A stretch of DNA of 5,873 nt, taken from contig DDSI01000160.1 of the NCBI GenBank assembly GCA_002343335.1, forward strand, positions 1 to 5,873. The letters are read 5' to 3'. The notes beneath the pieces are model-generated. The model was not told the DNA's origin. It saw only the letters and a list, made by a program, of their open reading frames with translations, and ran no database searches. Position numbers and translations under genes: made by a program. This document shows, one piece after another, positions 5,502-5,873 of the stretch; position 1 is the stretch's first letter; each line of letters opens with the position of its first letter. Source of the DNA: Bacteriovoracaceae bacterium UBA2394 (GTDB lineage: Bacteria; Bdellovibrionota; UBA2394).

Positions 5502-5873
5502 CACCCAGAATGCCATGAGAATTCCCGGTGAATGGGCGCATCATGAATCGGTGTGGCTGGCATGGCCGGCGGCTAAGGACCTATGGGAAGAGGATCTGCC
5601 TGCCGCTCAAAAAGAATTTGCGGATCTCTGCCGGGCCATACAAATTTCTGAGAAATCCGAACATCTGCAAATTTTAGTGAGAACGGAAGCGGAAGAGCTT
5701 GAAGCGCGCGCCGGCTTGAAAGGTCTGCGCGCCACTTTTCACCGTATCCCCTACGGCGATATTTGGCTTCGCGATACGGCGCCCATTTTCGAATGCGATC
5801 CAGAGACCGGCGCGCAAAAAGCGAATGTCTTTCAATTTAATGGGTGGGGTGGAAAGTACCTTCTCCCTGGAGA
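5491..5873 (+). CDS. aguA: Agmatine deiminase, N-terminal 127 residues, cut by window edge
   Basis: Predicted to hydrolyse agmatine to N-carbamoylputrescine and ammonia, a route from arginine to putrescine. The visible part matches the agmatine deiminase/porphyromonas-type peptidylarginine deiminase family: MRIPGEWAHHESVWLAWP (9-26, counted from GTG 5491), the typical N-terminal entry of this fold; YGDIWLRDTAPIF (88-100), containing the substrate-binding W-x-R-D segment (the usual Gly before Pro is Ala97 here); and FQFNGWGGKY (114-123). The catalytic His and the Cys near the C-terminus are beyond the window, so activity cannot be checked. Three in-frame starts compete: ATG 5473 (no ribosome site), GTG 5491 (AGAGGG 5 nt upstream, preferred) and ATG 5515 (closest to the conserved domain, no ribosome site). 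A peptidylarginine deiminase-like relative is the main alternative. Confidence 0.87.
   Translation, partial: MTQSTQNAMRIPGEWAHHESVWLAWPAAKDLWEEDLPAAQKEFADLCRAIQISEKSEHLQILVRTEAEELEARAGLKGLRATFHRIPYGDIWLRDTAPIFECDPETGAQKANVFQFNGWGGKYLLPG

Overview
This window looks like ordinary chromosomal DNA from a Gram-negative-type bacterium of moderate GC content. It is densely packed, has short gaps, and shows no mobile-element, phage, CRISPR or RNA-gene signature. Uninterrupted genes with varied codon use, a vertebrate-like reverse transsulfuration pair, hutH and a glycosyltransferase-TPR protein would fit a Bdellovibrionota or former 'deltaproteobacterial' lineage. That placement is an inference from protein flavour only and is weak.

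Layout from left to right. (1) Minus strand, running off the left edge: the N-terminal half of histidine ammonia-lyase (hutH), including the Ala-Ser-Gly triad that forms the MIO cofactor. (2) Divergent from it, with only 38 bp between the annotated start codons, a plus-strand sulfur amino acid block: cystathionine beta-synthase with a C-terminal CBS-domain pair, a 200-bp spacer, cystathionine gamma-lyase, then 2 bp later an inositol-monophosphatase-family phosphatase. (3) Convergent with the phosphatase (5 bp between stop codons), a minus-strand family-2 glycosyltransferase fused to about five TPR repeats. (4) Divergent from that, the N-terminal third of an agmatine deiminase (aguA) running off the right edge.

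The beta-synthase joins homocysteine and serine into cystathionine, and the gamma-lyase splits that into cysteine, 2-oxobutyrate and ammonia. Together they are a complete reverse transsulfuration route from methionine to cysteine. The phosphatase is probably co-transcribed and translated with the gamma-lyase, but its substrate cannot be read from sequence. HutH (histidine breakdown) and AguA (agmatine breakdown) point to amino acid and amine catabolism in the neighbourhood, though they lie in separate transcription units.

The least explained stretch is the 200-bp spacer at 2089-2288. It holds a perfect 18-bp GC-rich palindrome and a possible 29-codon upstream ORF whose stop overlaps the gamma-lyase start as ATGA. 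No clearly new system is visible; these two elements are the best candidates for a second look.
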